In this document: positions 15,973-23,497 of the stretch, piece after piece
Position numbering within the stretch: position 1 is the first letter of the stretch
Layout: each line of letters begins with the position of its first letter
Assembly (NCBI GenBank): GCA_001897995.1
Contig: MKRV01000310.1
Coordinates: 1 to 34,569, forward strand
Length of the DNA: 34,569 nt
From: Alphaproteobacteria bacterium 65-37
GTDB lineage: Bacteria; Pseudomonadota; Alphaproteobacteria; Reyranellales; Reyranellaceae
Direction: 5' to 3'
Program-made: the position numbers and the translations under genes
The notes under the pieces: model-generated
What the model was told of the DNA's origin: nothing
What the model saw: only the letters and a program-made list of their open reading frames with translations
Database searches by the model: none

Positions 15973-16734
15973 CTACTTCATCGACTGGAGCAGCTCGGTG
16001 TAGGGAACGTCGCTCGCCCGCACCAGGCCGTGGCGCGGCCGATCGAGATCGATGGTCATCCAGAGCGACGCCGCCGAGACCACGGCGAAAGCACCGCTCA
16101 ACAGGAAGTAACGTTTGCGCACGAGGCCGTTGTCGTAGCCGATCATCCCCATGCCGATGGCGGCCGTGATGACGATGACGATCAGGATCGCTTGCGGGAC
16201 ATGGCGGCGCGCCGCCGACAGATGTTCGGAATGAATGTCGATCACGTCGTTGAGCGGCGGCAACATGAAGTTCGCGAATTCGCGATCGCTGCCCACCCCC
16301 TCGACGCCGAGCTGCCAGATCCGCTTTTGCGTTTCACCGGCTTTGGCCAGGAGGGGGCCGACGGCTTCCGTTCCGTAGCTGTGCAGCAGTTGGAGCCGAT
16401 CCTTCGCGTACTGCCGCAGCTCTGATTGCAGTTGAGTACGCTGTGGCTCCGGGAGCAGCTGGGCGCGCAAGTATGCGGTGCCGATGGCATTCGTTTCCTT
16501 GACGATCATGTCCTGGCGATCGATGAACCGTCCGCCCGCTGCAGAGAAGCTGAAGCCCACAAGGAAGGTGACCAGCGCGAGAATCGCTGTTCGGATCATG
16601 TCGACGCGACGCTTGTAATCGTCGTCCAGCCCTTTCACCTGGGACCCGAGGCGGTAGCCAATCTCGTGACAGCCGAGCAGCAGGACCAACAAGAACGCAG
16701 CGATCGCGAAAGGCGACGAACTCAGGGTCTCCAA
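15973..16734 (-). CDS. DUF4239/bestrophin-like integral membrane protein
   Basis: This 253-residue protein has hydrophobic segments at about residues 8-22 and 46-64 and a pair near residues 182-200 and 212-227, separated by a soluble helical region. The N-terminal half (GCHEIGYRLG, then ILALVTFLVGFSFSAAGGRFIDRQDMIVKETNAIGTAYLRAQLLP) is the typical pattern of DUF4239, sometimes called bestrophin-like. The function of this family is unknown, and bestrophins proper are anion channels. The start is a TTG, because the nearest upstream ATG (16748) is out of frame; a GGACGGAA stretch precedes it. The gene stands alone, 141 bp upstream of the maturase operon in the same direction, with its own GAACAAT element 120 bp upstream. 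Confidence 0.8.
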   Translation of the reverse strand: METLSSSPFAIAAFLLVLLLGCHEIGYRLGSQVKGLDDDYKRRVDMIRTAILALVTFLVGFSFSAAGGRFIDRQDMIVKETNAIGTAYLRAQLLPEPQRTQLQSELRQYAKDRLQLLHSYGTEAVGPLLAKAGETQKRIWQLGVEGVGSDREFANFMLPPLNDVIDIHSEHLSAARRHVPQAILIVIVITAAIGMGMIGYDNGLVRKRYFLLSGAFAVVSAASLWMTIDLDRPRHGLVRASDVPYTELLQSMK

Positions 16735-16831
16735 GCTTTCCGTCCCATGAAGCCGTTAAAGTCCACGTGCCGGCCCCGGCGGCTATTCACGACGCAGGCA
16801 CACCCGGCACAACTCACAAGAGCGTAGCCAA

Positions 16832-16860
16832 CTAGACCTGTCCGCTCTCCCGAATTGTTC
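16832..16860 (-). promoter_or_regulatory. GAACAAT-type candidate promoter for the DUF4239-like gene
   Basis: On the minus strand GAACAAT (16860-16854) is followed after 16 bp by GTCTAG (16837-16832), about 98 bp before the TTG start. Spacing matches the elements upstream of the maturase and MscS genes. Promoter activity is inferred. Confidence 0.35.
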
Positions 16861-17036
16861 GCCAAAGAGCAATTTCGTCTTTAAATGCGTCTTTTATGCA
16901 AAAACGCATAGCATAATGCCCTTGGTGGGGAAGCGAGAATGTTAGGCAACGCGCGGTAGAACGTTCTAACCTGAACAATCTTGAAGTTATCTAGCGATGC
17001 ATAAATTGCATCGATTTCTGCATCACTGGAGCGAAG
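16861..17036 (+). promoter_or_regulatory. AT-rich, dyad-rich upstream region of the TctC-LysR genes
   Basis: This region is visibly richer in A and T than its surroundings and holds no gene. It contains CGATGCATAAATTGCATCG at 16995-17013 (7-bp arms, 5-bp centre), whose core fits the LysR-type T-N11-A rule, placed 23 bp before the TctC start. Further GCAT dyads are ATGCGT at 16885 with ACGCAT at 16904, and GCATAATGC at 16911-16919. A perfect 12-bp palindrome, TAGAACGTTCTA, is at 16957-16968. A LysR gene two positions downstream makes it the obvious candidate regulator, but this is inference. Confidence 0.5.
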
Positions 17037-18050
17037 ATGACTCACTTTAAGATGAGTTGTCCCGAAAGAGCCGCTCGCAAGAGGTGCCTCACACGCCGCC
17101 GTATTCTCGCGGCTGCAACATCTGCACCGTTCGTGTCCCGCGCGCATGCCTCGCCGGACGGACCCTTTCGAGTGATCACACCGGGAGCACCAGGAGGCCT
17201 GATCGATTTGGCCGCGCGTGCGATCAGCGATGCCGTGGGGCGTGAACTGGGTCGCCCCTGGATCATCGACTCGAAACCTGGAGCCAACGGGATCATCGCA
17301 GCCAAGGTTTTTCTCGAAGGCCCAGGAGACGACCATACCTTGTATCTGACGGTGCTCAGCCACGTGCTGCTGCCGTTCGTAGCCAAAGTGCCGTTCGATG
17401 TCGTAGCGGACTTCCAGCCGGTTGCCATGATCGGCGCCAGCACGTTCCTGCTTTGCGTGCCGGCTGAATCGCCGGCAACGACCGTCGCCGAATTCATCAG
17501 CTATGCACGCAGTAACCCCGACAAGCTCTGTTACCTGAATTCCGGCAACGCCACGGCCACTCATCTTCTCCCCGAGATGCTCAACATCCGCTATGGGCTT
17601 GGCCTCGTATCGGCCTACTACAAGATGATTGCACAAGGCCTCCGCGACCTGATTGCCGGCAGGCTCGACCTCGGCTTGATCGCCACCGGCGCGGCCTTGC
17701 CCCATGTGCAACAGGGACGCCTGAAAGCGATTGCCCAGGTCAGCCGCCGTCGCGGCGATGCGGTGCCGGGCATTGCCACTTTGGCAGAGCAGGGATTGCC
17801 CGACCTGGGTTTCGAAGCGCTGTTGCCTCTCTATGGCCGCCGCTCCATGTCGACATCGACCGTCTCCAGGATCAACGGAGCCGTAGCAATCGCCTTGGCC
17901 GATCCGACGGCGCGCGCAAGGCTTGCCAGCGCCTTCATTGAACCATTGCCCATGCAACCGGCCGACGTAGGCGCGACGATGCAGCGTGAGCACGACCGCT
18001 GGGGGGCGATCATTCGGCAATTGGGCATAACGCCCGAAGGCTCGAGCTGA
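17037..18050 (+). CDS. Tripartite tricarboxylate transporter receptor (TctC/Bug family)
   Basis: This 337-residue extracytoplasmic binding protein has an N-terminal basic and hydrophobic export signal (TRRRILAAATSAPFVSRAHA) and the hallmark TctC/Bug start of the mature domain (FRVITPGAPGGLIDLAARAISDAV). The conserved core then follows (KPGANGIIAAKVF, FQPVAMIG, LCYLNSGNATATHL, GLRDLIAGRLDLGL). GGAG lies 5 bp before the ATG. Family members bind small carboxylates or related compounds and deliver them to a TctA-TctB permease. No permease gene is present in the window, so it is an orphan receptor that may use a distant permease or act as a sensor. The ligand cannot be told from sequence. The LysR gene follows after 18 bp and is probably cotranscribed. 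Confidence 0.9.
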   Translation: MTHFKMSCPERAARKRCLTRRRILAAATSAPFVSRAHASPDGPFRVITPGAPGGLIDLAARAISDAVGRELGRPWIIDSKPGANGIIAAKVFLEGPGDDHTLYLTVLSHVLLPFVAKVPFDVVADFQPVAMIGASTFLLCVPAESPATTVAEFISYARSNPDKLCYLNSGNATATHLLPEMLNIRYGLGLVSAYYKMIAQGLRDLIAGRLDLGLIATGAALPHVQQGRLKAIAQVSRRRGDAVPGIATLAEQGLPDLGFEALLPLYGRRSMSTSTVSRINGAVAIALADPTARARLASAFIEPLPMQPADVGATMQREHDRWGAIIRQLGITPEGSS

Positions 18051-18068
18051 AGGAGACGACATCCGATC

Positions 18069-19010
18069 ATGATTCGTCGCTTCGAAATGGCAATCGCCAT
18101 CGAAACGCACCGCAGCTTTCATCGAGCGGCGCGCGCCGTCGGTGTTTCGCAACCGGCGCTGACGCGCGCGCTTCAATCCCTGGAGAGGGAGTTCGGTGCG
18201 CGTTTGTTCGAGCGCGGCAAAACTGAAGCTCAGCCGACCGCGTTCGGCCGCATCGTGCTTGCCCACGGCCATCGCATCCTCGCCGAGGTAGCGGAGGCCC
18301 GGCGGGAGGTCGATCTGCTGAGCAGCCTCGAGGCAGGTGAACTCAAGATCGGTGTGGGAAGTGCCGGTCCGCAACAATGGGTGGGCCGCGCGATCGGGGA
18401 GCTGTGTGTCGCTTATCCGAAGCTGCGGGTATCGAATATCGGGCTTGCCGGCCTCGACCAGCCCGATGCCCTGATGGCAGGAGAGGTCGACGTCGCCGTC
18501 GGAGAGCCGGGCGATCTCGCCGGATATCCCGACATCGTCCTGGCGCGGCTACCTCGCCGCCCCTGCGCCTTCTTCTGCCGCAAGGACCATCCGCTTACCA
18601 GGCTGGCCAAGGTCGAACTGGAACACATCGCGGCGTTTCCCTTTGCAGCGCCACGCCTCAGCCGGCGCTTCGGGATGAATTTTCCGGCGAATTCGGCGAT
18701 GGGGTCGATGTCTGCGGATGGAGAATGCTTCGAACCTGCCATTCTGTGTCCGACCTGGACGGCAATCTGCCAGATCGTCTCCAGCTCCGACGCCGTCTCA
18801 GGCCGCGCGCGCCCTCTGCTGAATACACCGGAGATCGAAGCCGAATTTACCATCCTGCCGTTTATGCCGCCGTGGTTTTGCACCGAGCATTCGATCATGT
18901 GGCGGCGCGATCGCATGCCCCATCCCGCGTTGAAGGCTTTTTGCGACGCCGTGCGCCGCGCGGAAGCATTCATGATGACGGACAAGAAAACCGCACGAGC
19001 GGTTGCCTGA
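18069..19010 (+). CDS. LysR-family transcriptional regulator
   Basis: This 313-residue regulator opens with a winged helix-turn-helix of classic LysR form (SFHRAARAVGVSQPALTRALQSLEREFGARLFERG, residues 18-52). A linker helix and a periplasmic-binding-like effector domain from about residue 90 follow (GELKIGVGS, GEVDVAVGEPGD). AAGGAGA lies upstream of the ATG with rather long spacing. LysR genes are usually divergent from their targets; here the gene follows the TctC receptor in the same direction. It therefore may control its own operon through the dyads upstream of TctC. The inducer may be the receptor's ligand, which is inference. Confidence 0.92.
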   Translation: MIRRFEMAIAIETHRSFHRAARAVGVSQPALTRALQSLEREFGARLFERGKTEAQPTAFGRIVLAHGHRILAEVAEARREVDLLSSLEAGELKIGVGSAGPQQWVGRAIGELCVAYPKLRVSNIGLAGLDQPDALMAGEVDVAVGEPGDLAGYPDIVLARLPRRPCAFFCRKDHPLTRLAKVELEHIAAFPFAAPRLSRRFGMNFPANSAMGSMSADGECFEPAILCPTWTAICQIVSSSDAVSGRARPLLNTPEIEAEFTILPFMPPWFCTEHSIMWRRDRMPHPALKAFCDAVRRAEAFMMTDKKTARAVA

Positions 19011-19118
19011 TCGCGGCCGCCTGACCACAGCAAGCATCGATCAATGCACTTCTGTTATTGGACGTAGACGACCTTTTCGTTCGACCTTCAGGTTTGAGGA
19101 TTAACCAAGCGAGGTTGC

Positions 19119-19844
19119 ATGTTGCGCATGTCCGGATGCGAACGGCCGTGGCCCACGAAAGTGCACTTTCCGACCCTGCGGGACCAGGGTTGGCTCGCCC
19201 TGACCTCTCCGGACTTCCGGCAGGCCATGCTCGAACGCGTGACCTTGCGCAAGTTTGCCGCCGGTGAAGCGATCTATCGAATGGGAGACAATGAAGGCGG
19301 TCTTTGGGCCATTGTCGAAGGCGGCGTTCAATTCGAGATTCCCGGCCCCCAGCTCACCCCCGGCCTGGCCTATGTCGCCATCCCCGGTTTTTGGTTCGGC
19401 GAAACGCCGCTCATCCGCAGGACGGTCCGCCCGCTCGACGCGATCGCCACCCAGCCTTCGGTTTTCGCCGCGATTTCCCTGGCCGACTGCCGGAGCGTCC
19501 TCGAAGAGGATCCGTCCTGGTGGCAATGGATCGCCCTGCTGGCCAACATGAACTACGACTTGGCGTTAGGCCTGACAGCGGACCTGCTCCTGCAGGATCC
19601 GCAGCAGCGAATCATCGCCACCCTCCTGCGACTCACCGGGTGGCGGACAGGCTTGCATTTCGTCACCAATCCCGGCCCGATCCATCTCACCCAGCAGCAG
19701 CTCGGGCGGATCGCCAACCTGTCGCGCACCGCCGCGAGCGGCATCCTGCGCGATCTGGAAAGACGGGGCCTGATCGTGATGGGCTACAGATCGCTCGAAG
19801 TGCTCGACGGCGATGGTCTGCGGTCCATGCTGGGAGAGCATTGA
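19119..19844 (+). CDS. Crp/Fnr-family transcriptional regulator
   Basis: This 241-residue protein has a cyclic-nucleotide-binding-like beta-roll (about residues 20-130, with VTLRKFAAGEAIYRMGDNEGGLWAIVEGGV) and a C-terminal Crp-type winged helix (residues 190-235, LTQQQLGRIANLSRTAASGILRDLERRGLI). The cysteines that hold the Fnr iron-sulfur cluster are absent; only C7 and one internal cysteine are seen. The phosphate-binding cassette of true cAMP receptors is not obvious either, so the signal is unknown. The ATG has GAGG 4 bp upstream. The gene stands alone after a 108-bp gap and ends in an intrinsic terminator. Confidence 0.88.
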   Translation: MLRMSGCERPWPTKVHFPTLRDQGWLALTSPDFRQAMLERVTLRKFAAGEAIYRMGDNEGGLWAIVEGGVQFEIPGPQLTPGLAYVAIPGFWFGETPLIRRTVRPLDAIATQPSVFAAISLADCRSVLEEDPSWWQWIALLANMNYDLALGLTADLLLQDPQQRIIATLLRLTGWRTGLHFVTNPGPIHLTQQQLGRIANLSRTAASGILRDLERRGLIVMGYRSLEVLDGDGLRSMLGEH

Positions 19845-19852
19845 AGCCGCGC

Positions 19853-19875
19853 TGCGCCTCGGTGAGGCGCATTTT
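19853..19875 (+). terminator. Rho-independent terminator after the Crp/Fnr gene
   Basis: TGCGCCTC-GGT-GAGGCGCA forms a perfect 8-bp GC-rich stem with a 3-base loop, followed directly by TTTT. It lies 8 bp after the stop codon and touches the end of the convergent MarC gene. Confidence 0.85.
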
Positions 19876-20534
19876 CAGGGCAGCACGTGCAGGCGGCGCA
19901 ACGAACCGAGGATGATCTGGATCGCCAGTGCCGCTTGCAGCGCCGAGAGGACCCAGCCGAGTGCCTGCAGAACGGCAAGGCCGACCACCCTCAGGATAGG
20001 CTTGGCCAGCGCCATGGCGATGAAGTTGAAGCCCATGATCTGCAGCAGCACAAGCACGATGCCCTGCTGCGCCGCGGGATTACCGTAGGTCGCGGCGGCG
20101 AAATAGAAGAGAGCGACAACGCCGATCGGCGTTATGGTCGCGGGAAGGACGATCGGGGAGAGCACCGGCCGTTCGAGCAGGCCGAACAGCGTCCGCCAAT
20201 CGTGCGCCGGCGGCTTGGCGGCCTGGGGCGCAGCAGCGGCCTGCGGCACCTCGACCAACGAGAAATTCGTGATCATCCGGAGCGCGGTGACGAACAGCAG
20301 CACGCCGCCGGCAATCGCAATGGCCTCTACGGAGACCCGCCAGGCCGACACGATGTGGTTGCCGCCGTAGAAAATGGCCAGCGCGATCAAGGTCGCCAGC
20401 ACTGATGCCTTGAAGGCGATCGCCACCACCTCTCGCCAGCCCAGGCCGGCCGTGGCCGCCGCCGCCGGCGGGATGATCTTGAGCGGCCCCAAGGTCAGGA
20501 AAAAAATCGTGAAGACGTAGGCACTGTCCGTCAT
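19875..20534 (-). CDS. MarC-family integral membrane protein
   Basis: This 219-residue protein is almost entirely hydrophobic with about six membrane segments in two halves, joined by a more polar Ala/Pro-rich loop near residues 100-118. The opening FTIFFLTLGPLKIIPP and the second-half start LSPIVLPATITPIGVVALFYF follow the MarC (UPF0056) pattern. The family was once tied to antibiotic resistance, but its physiological function is unresolved. The ATG overlaps the stop codon of the upstream antiporter gene by 4 bp (ATGA), which implies translational coupling. A longer reading frame extends upstream to 20819 but lies within the antiporter gene and is not used. Confidence 0.87.
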   Translation of the reverse strand: MTDSAYVFTIFFLTLGPLKIIPPAAAATAGLGWREVVAIAFKASVLATLIALAIFYGGNHIVSAWRVSVEAIAIAGGVLLFVTALRMITNFSLVEVPQAAAAPQAAKPPAHDWRTLFGLLERPVLSPIVLPATITPIGVVALFYFAAATYGNPAAQQGIVLVLLQIMGFNFIAMALAKPILRVVGLAVLQALGWVLSALQAALAIQIILGSLRRLHVLP

Positions 20535-21754
20535 GACGCTTCCCGAGGTGTGGTGGCGGGGGCCTCCCGAGCCTGGAGGCGCTTGACCGTGCGCCCGGTG
20601 AGGATCAGGCCGATCAGAGACGACAGGATCACCAGCACGACCGTCGCATTGAGCACCGGCTCGTCGATCAGCCGCTGGCCTGCCGGATTGCGGGTCGAGT
20701 AGGCGACCAGCGCGACCGCCAGCGTGGCGGCAACCTGCGGGATGGTGAGCGCGTACATCAGCTGCCTGTCCGTTGCCCGATAGCCCAGGACACGGCCGGC
20801 GACTTCGGCGGCCAGCCATTTGCCCCCGAACAAGGCGCCGAGGATCCCCAGCACGAGCAGCGGCTGGTCGCGCAAGGTGGCAAAGAACACCTTGAAGTCG
20901 ACGAGAAAGCCCGCGGCGACGAAGAAGATGGGAATGAACAGGGTCTGACTCATGACCTCGAGCGAATCGTCGCTCGGCGTCGTGCCGAAAGCGCGCTTCA
21001 ACGCTACGCCCGCCAGGAAGGCGCCGATGATCCCCTCCAGCCCAATGAGCTCGGCGCCCTGGGCGGCGACGGCCATGACCACCAGCATGACCAGCGCGCG
21101 ATTGGCCTTGCTCTTGCCGAACCTCTCGAGCATGCGCGCGGCCAGCCAGCTGAGCCCGATCAGGACGGCCGGCACGTAGACGGCGAGCCAGAAGAGTTCG
21201 ATGAGGACATTCCGCGGATCGAAGCCGGAAATATGGATGGGAAGGCAGACCGCCAGCACGAAGATCGACAGGAGGTCGGTGAAGACGGTGGCTCCGACCG
21301 TCACGACAACGGCTTCGCGGTGCATGAGGTCGGCGGCCTTCACGACAGGCAGGCCGAGCAGCGTGTGGGAGGCGAGCACAGCGCCGATCACGGCACAGGC
21401 GTTCGGCGGATAGCCCATCAGCCAGCCCACCGCGACGCCCAGCAGGAATGGCGCGCTGAAGGTCGCCAGCCCGAAGGTCGCCGCCTTGCGCCGCGCACGA
21501 TTGAACTGCTCGATATCGACTTCGAAGCCGGCAAAGAACATCAGCAGGAGCTTGCCGATATCGGCGAAGAACTGGACGATCTTGCCGTCGGGGTTGAGGA
21601 CGGCCAGAACCTGCGGCCCGAGGATGATGCCGGCCAGGATATAGCCCACCGGCCCGGGCAGCCGCAGGCGCTCCATCAGGCTCGGCAGGACGAGCGTCAG
21701 CATGAGCGTCAGGGCAAACGACGTCAGCGTCGGCAGGTGCGCAAGGAACTCCAC
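20531..21754 (-). CDS. CPA2-type monovalent cation:proton antiporter
   Basis: This 407-residue protein has about 12-13 membrane segments and is made of the exchanger domain only, without the C-terminal nucleotide-binding (TrkA-N) domain found in KefB and KefC. Family patterns include LRLPGPVGYILAGIILGPQVL near residue 30, GAVLASHTLLGLPVV with the ASHT signature, and GLEGIIGAFLAGVALKRAF. It is expected to exchange Na+ or K+ for protons across the inner membrane. The GTG start has GGGGGAG 5 bp upstream. It sits between DUF2252 (52-bp gap) and MarC (4-bp overlap) in one operon. Confidence 0.9.
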   Translation of the reverse strand: MEFLAHLPTLTSFALTLMLTLVLPSLMERLRLPGPVGYILAGIILGPQVLAVLNPDGKIVQFFADIGKLLLMFFAGFEVDIEQFNRARRKAATFGLATFSAPFLLGVAVGWLMGYPPNACAVIGAVLASHTLLGLPVVKAADLMHREAVVVTVGATVFTDLLSIFVLAVCLPIHISGFDPRNVLIELFWLAVYVPAVLIGLSWLAARMLERFGKSKANRALVMLVVMAVAAQGAELIGLEGIIGAFLAGVALKRAFGTTPSDDSLEVMSQTLFIPIFFVAAGFLVDFKVFFATLRDQPLLVLGILGALFGGKWLAAEVAGRVLGYRATDRQLMYALTIPQVAATLAVALVAYSTRNPAGQRLIDEPVLNATVVLVILSSLIGLILTGRTVKRLQAREAPATTPREAS

Positions 21755-21806
21755 TCGACTCCCCCTTTGTCTTCTCCCGGCTTTCCCCTCTCCTTCCAGC
21801 TCCCGC

Positions 21807-23282
21807 CTATTTCACGACTTCCGAGGAAGCCACCCGGATGCGACCGCTGCGCCGCGCCTTGGCCAGCGCATCATGATCCTGGTGGGTCTGCTTGTCGTAG
21901 GCCAGCGCGAAGCGCGCAATGGCGTCGTCGAGCTCGTCGCTCTTGCCGCAATAGCCCGAGATCAGGGCCGCATCGCCCGACTTGGCATGGGCGAGGGCCA
22001 GGGCCCAGCCGCACAGGCCCCAATACTCGGAGAGCGACGACAGGGTCTCGCGCTCCCCCTCCACGAACTTCACGCCGCCCTTGAGATCGGCGAGCTGACG
22101 CACGTAGAAATCCATCGACCGGGCGGCCTTGACGGTCCCCCAGCCGAGAAAGATGTCGGGAGATCCCTGGATCATCCGCTGGCCGACCACCACGCGCCGG
22201 CCCTCGTTCTGGTACGGCAGGTCAACGCCGGCATAGGGCGCGAGCACCGAAGGAGATGCCTCCTTCACCTGCAGGAACAGCGGGTCTTCGTTGTCGAGGC
22301 CCATCAGCAGCACGATCCAGCACTCGGTGCCGACGCTGCCCACACCGACCACCTTGCGGGCGACGTCGACGATGCGATAGCGCGACAGCAGGTGCCGGCG
22401 ATCGTAGGCAAGTGACTCCGTGTAGGATTTCAGGAACGAATTGATCGCCGCCGCGATCGGAACCTTCTGCTCGGTGTGCGTCTCGCGCACGATCAGGGGG
22501 AGCTCCTCGATGATGCGGTGCTCGCCCTGGCTCTCCTCGGTCAGCCGATCGAGCATGCGCATATGGCCCTTTCGGCGGGCCTCGTCCATCACCCGGGAGG
22601 CGCGGCGACGGACCTTGGGCGACATCGCCCGCAACACGGCATTCTCGTCGATACGCTCGTACCAAACGGCGAGGTGACCGGCTTCGGCGTAGCGGCGGAT
22701 ATACCTGCGATAGGAACGTACGATCTCGCGAGCGGCGTCCGCCGCGGCAGCCTTGTCGCCGCCGACGAAGCGGGCCGCCACCGCGGCACTGGCGGCCAGG
22801 CGCTTGAGGTCCCATTCCCAGGGGCCGGGATGCGTCTCGTCGAAATCGTTGATCGCGAAGACGAGGTTGCGCTCGGCCGAGCCGAACAGGCCGAAATTGG
22901 CGACGTGCATGTCGCCACAGGCCTGCACCTGAATGCCGGTCGTCGGAGTCGGCGCGAGATCGGCGGCCATCACGGCGGCCGAACCGCGCAGGAAGGCAAA
23001 GGGCGAGGCAAGCATGCGTGCAAAGCGCACCGGCACCAGCTTGGCGACGCGGCTCGCATTCTGGCCCTCCAGAATACCGATCGGATCGGGCCGATTGGCC
23101 ACTGGTGCGTAATGGGCATGATCGGCCCGCGGCACGCGCTGGCGCAGCTCCTTGCCGGCAGCAAGGCGTTCTTTCAGCGACGGCCTCTGGCCGACATAGT
23201 CGAAAAGAGCAGCGAGGTCGTCGCCGGCGGCTTCCGCCTCGGCAATGCGGCCGTCAGCCCTCGGTGATGCGGTCTCTGTCAT
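21807..23282 (-). CDS. DUF2252 family protein (kinase-like fold)
   Basis: This 491-residue cytoplasmic protein carries the DUF2252 landmarks: an N-terminal FAFLRGSAAVMAADL, then GDMHVANFG, then NDFDETHPGPWEWDLKRLAAS, and a C-terminal DDAIARFALAYDKQTHQDH. The HxN and DFD elements resemble the catalytic and metal-binding loops of aminoglycoside phosphotransferase-like kinases, but no substrate is established. Although the frame is open to 23429, the ATG at 23282 is chosen because GAGGGA lies just before it and family similarity begins soon after. It is first gene of the DUF2252-antiporter-MarC operon and divergent from the MscS gene across 215 bp. Confidence 0.9.
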   Translation of the reverse strand: MTETASPRADGRIAEAEAAGDDLAALFDYVGQRPSLKERLAAGKELRQRVPRADHAHYAPVANRPDPIGILEGQNASRVAKLVPVRFARMLASPFAFLRGSAAVMAADLAPTPTTGIQVQACGDMHVANFGLFGSAERNLVFAINDFDETHPGPWEWDLKRLAASAAVAARFVGGDKAAAADAAREIVRSYRRYIRRYAEAGHLAVWYERIDENAVLRAMSPKVRRRASRVMDEARRKGHMRMLDRLTEESQGEHRIIEELPLIVRETHTEQKVPIAAAINSFLKSYTESLAYDRRHLLSRYRIVDVARKVVGVGSVGTECWIVLLMGLDNEDPLFLQVKEASPSVLAPYAGVDLPYQNEGRRVVVGQRMIQGSPDIFLGWGTVKAARSMDFYVRQLADLKGGVKFVEGERETLSSLSEYWGLCGWALALAHAKSGDAALISGYCGKSDELDDAIARFALAYDKQTHQDHDALAKARRSGRIRVASSEVVK

Positions 23283-23407
23283 CGTTCCCTCTTCTCGCTG
23301 GGCCCGCAGGTCGAGCGTCGGACAACACTTCAGGCGCAACTGGGTTGGAGTCGCGTCATGGACCTGACGTGAATAACCTACGCCGCCACCTTCAATTGAT
23401 CGGACAC

Positions 23408-23436
23408 GAACAATTGGGCTGCCGCACATGCGTTAC
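23408..23436 (+). promoter_or_regulatory. GAACAAT-type candidate promoter for the MscS gene
   Basis: GAACAAT at 23408-23414 is followed after 16 bp by CGTTAC at 23431-23436, about 61 bp before the channel's ATG. The CGTT box resembles alphaproteobacterial EcfG promoters, but the gap from GAAC to CGTT is 19 bp, longer than their usual 16-17. Promoter function is inferred. Confidence 0.45.
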
Positions 23437-23497
23437 CGGTGAAATGAAGGTTAGCCCGCGGCCAAGGCGGTAACAGTCGTATCCGAAGGAGAGGACG

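Noticed and set aside
16881..18377. 498-codon minus-strand frame covering the TctC and LysR genes
   Set aside because: It is composed of low-complexity basic sequence with no motif and is fully explained by the two plus-strand genes.
23431..23436. EcfG-type general-stress promoter (GGAAC-N16/17-CGTT) at the MscS gene
   Set aside because: CGTT is present, but the first box is CGAAC and the gap to CGTT is 19 bp. The sibling elements do not keep CGTT, so the EcfG label is not supported.
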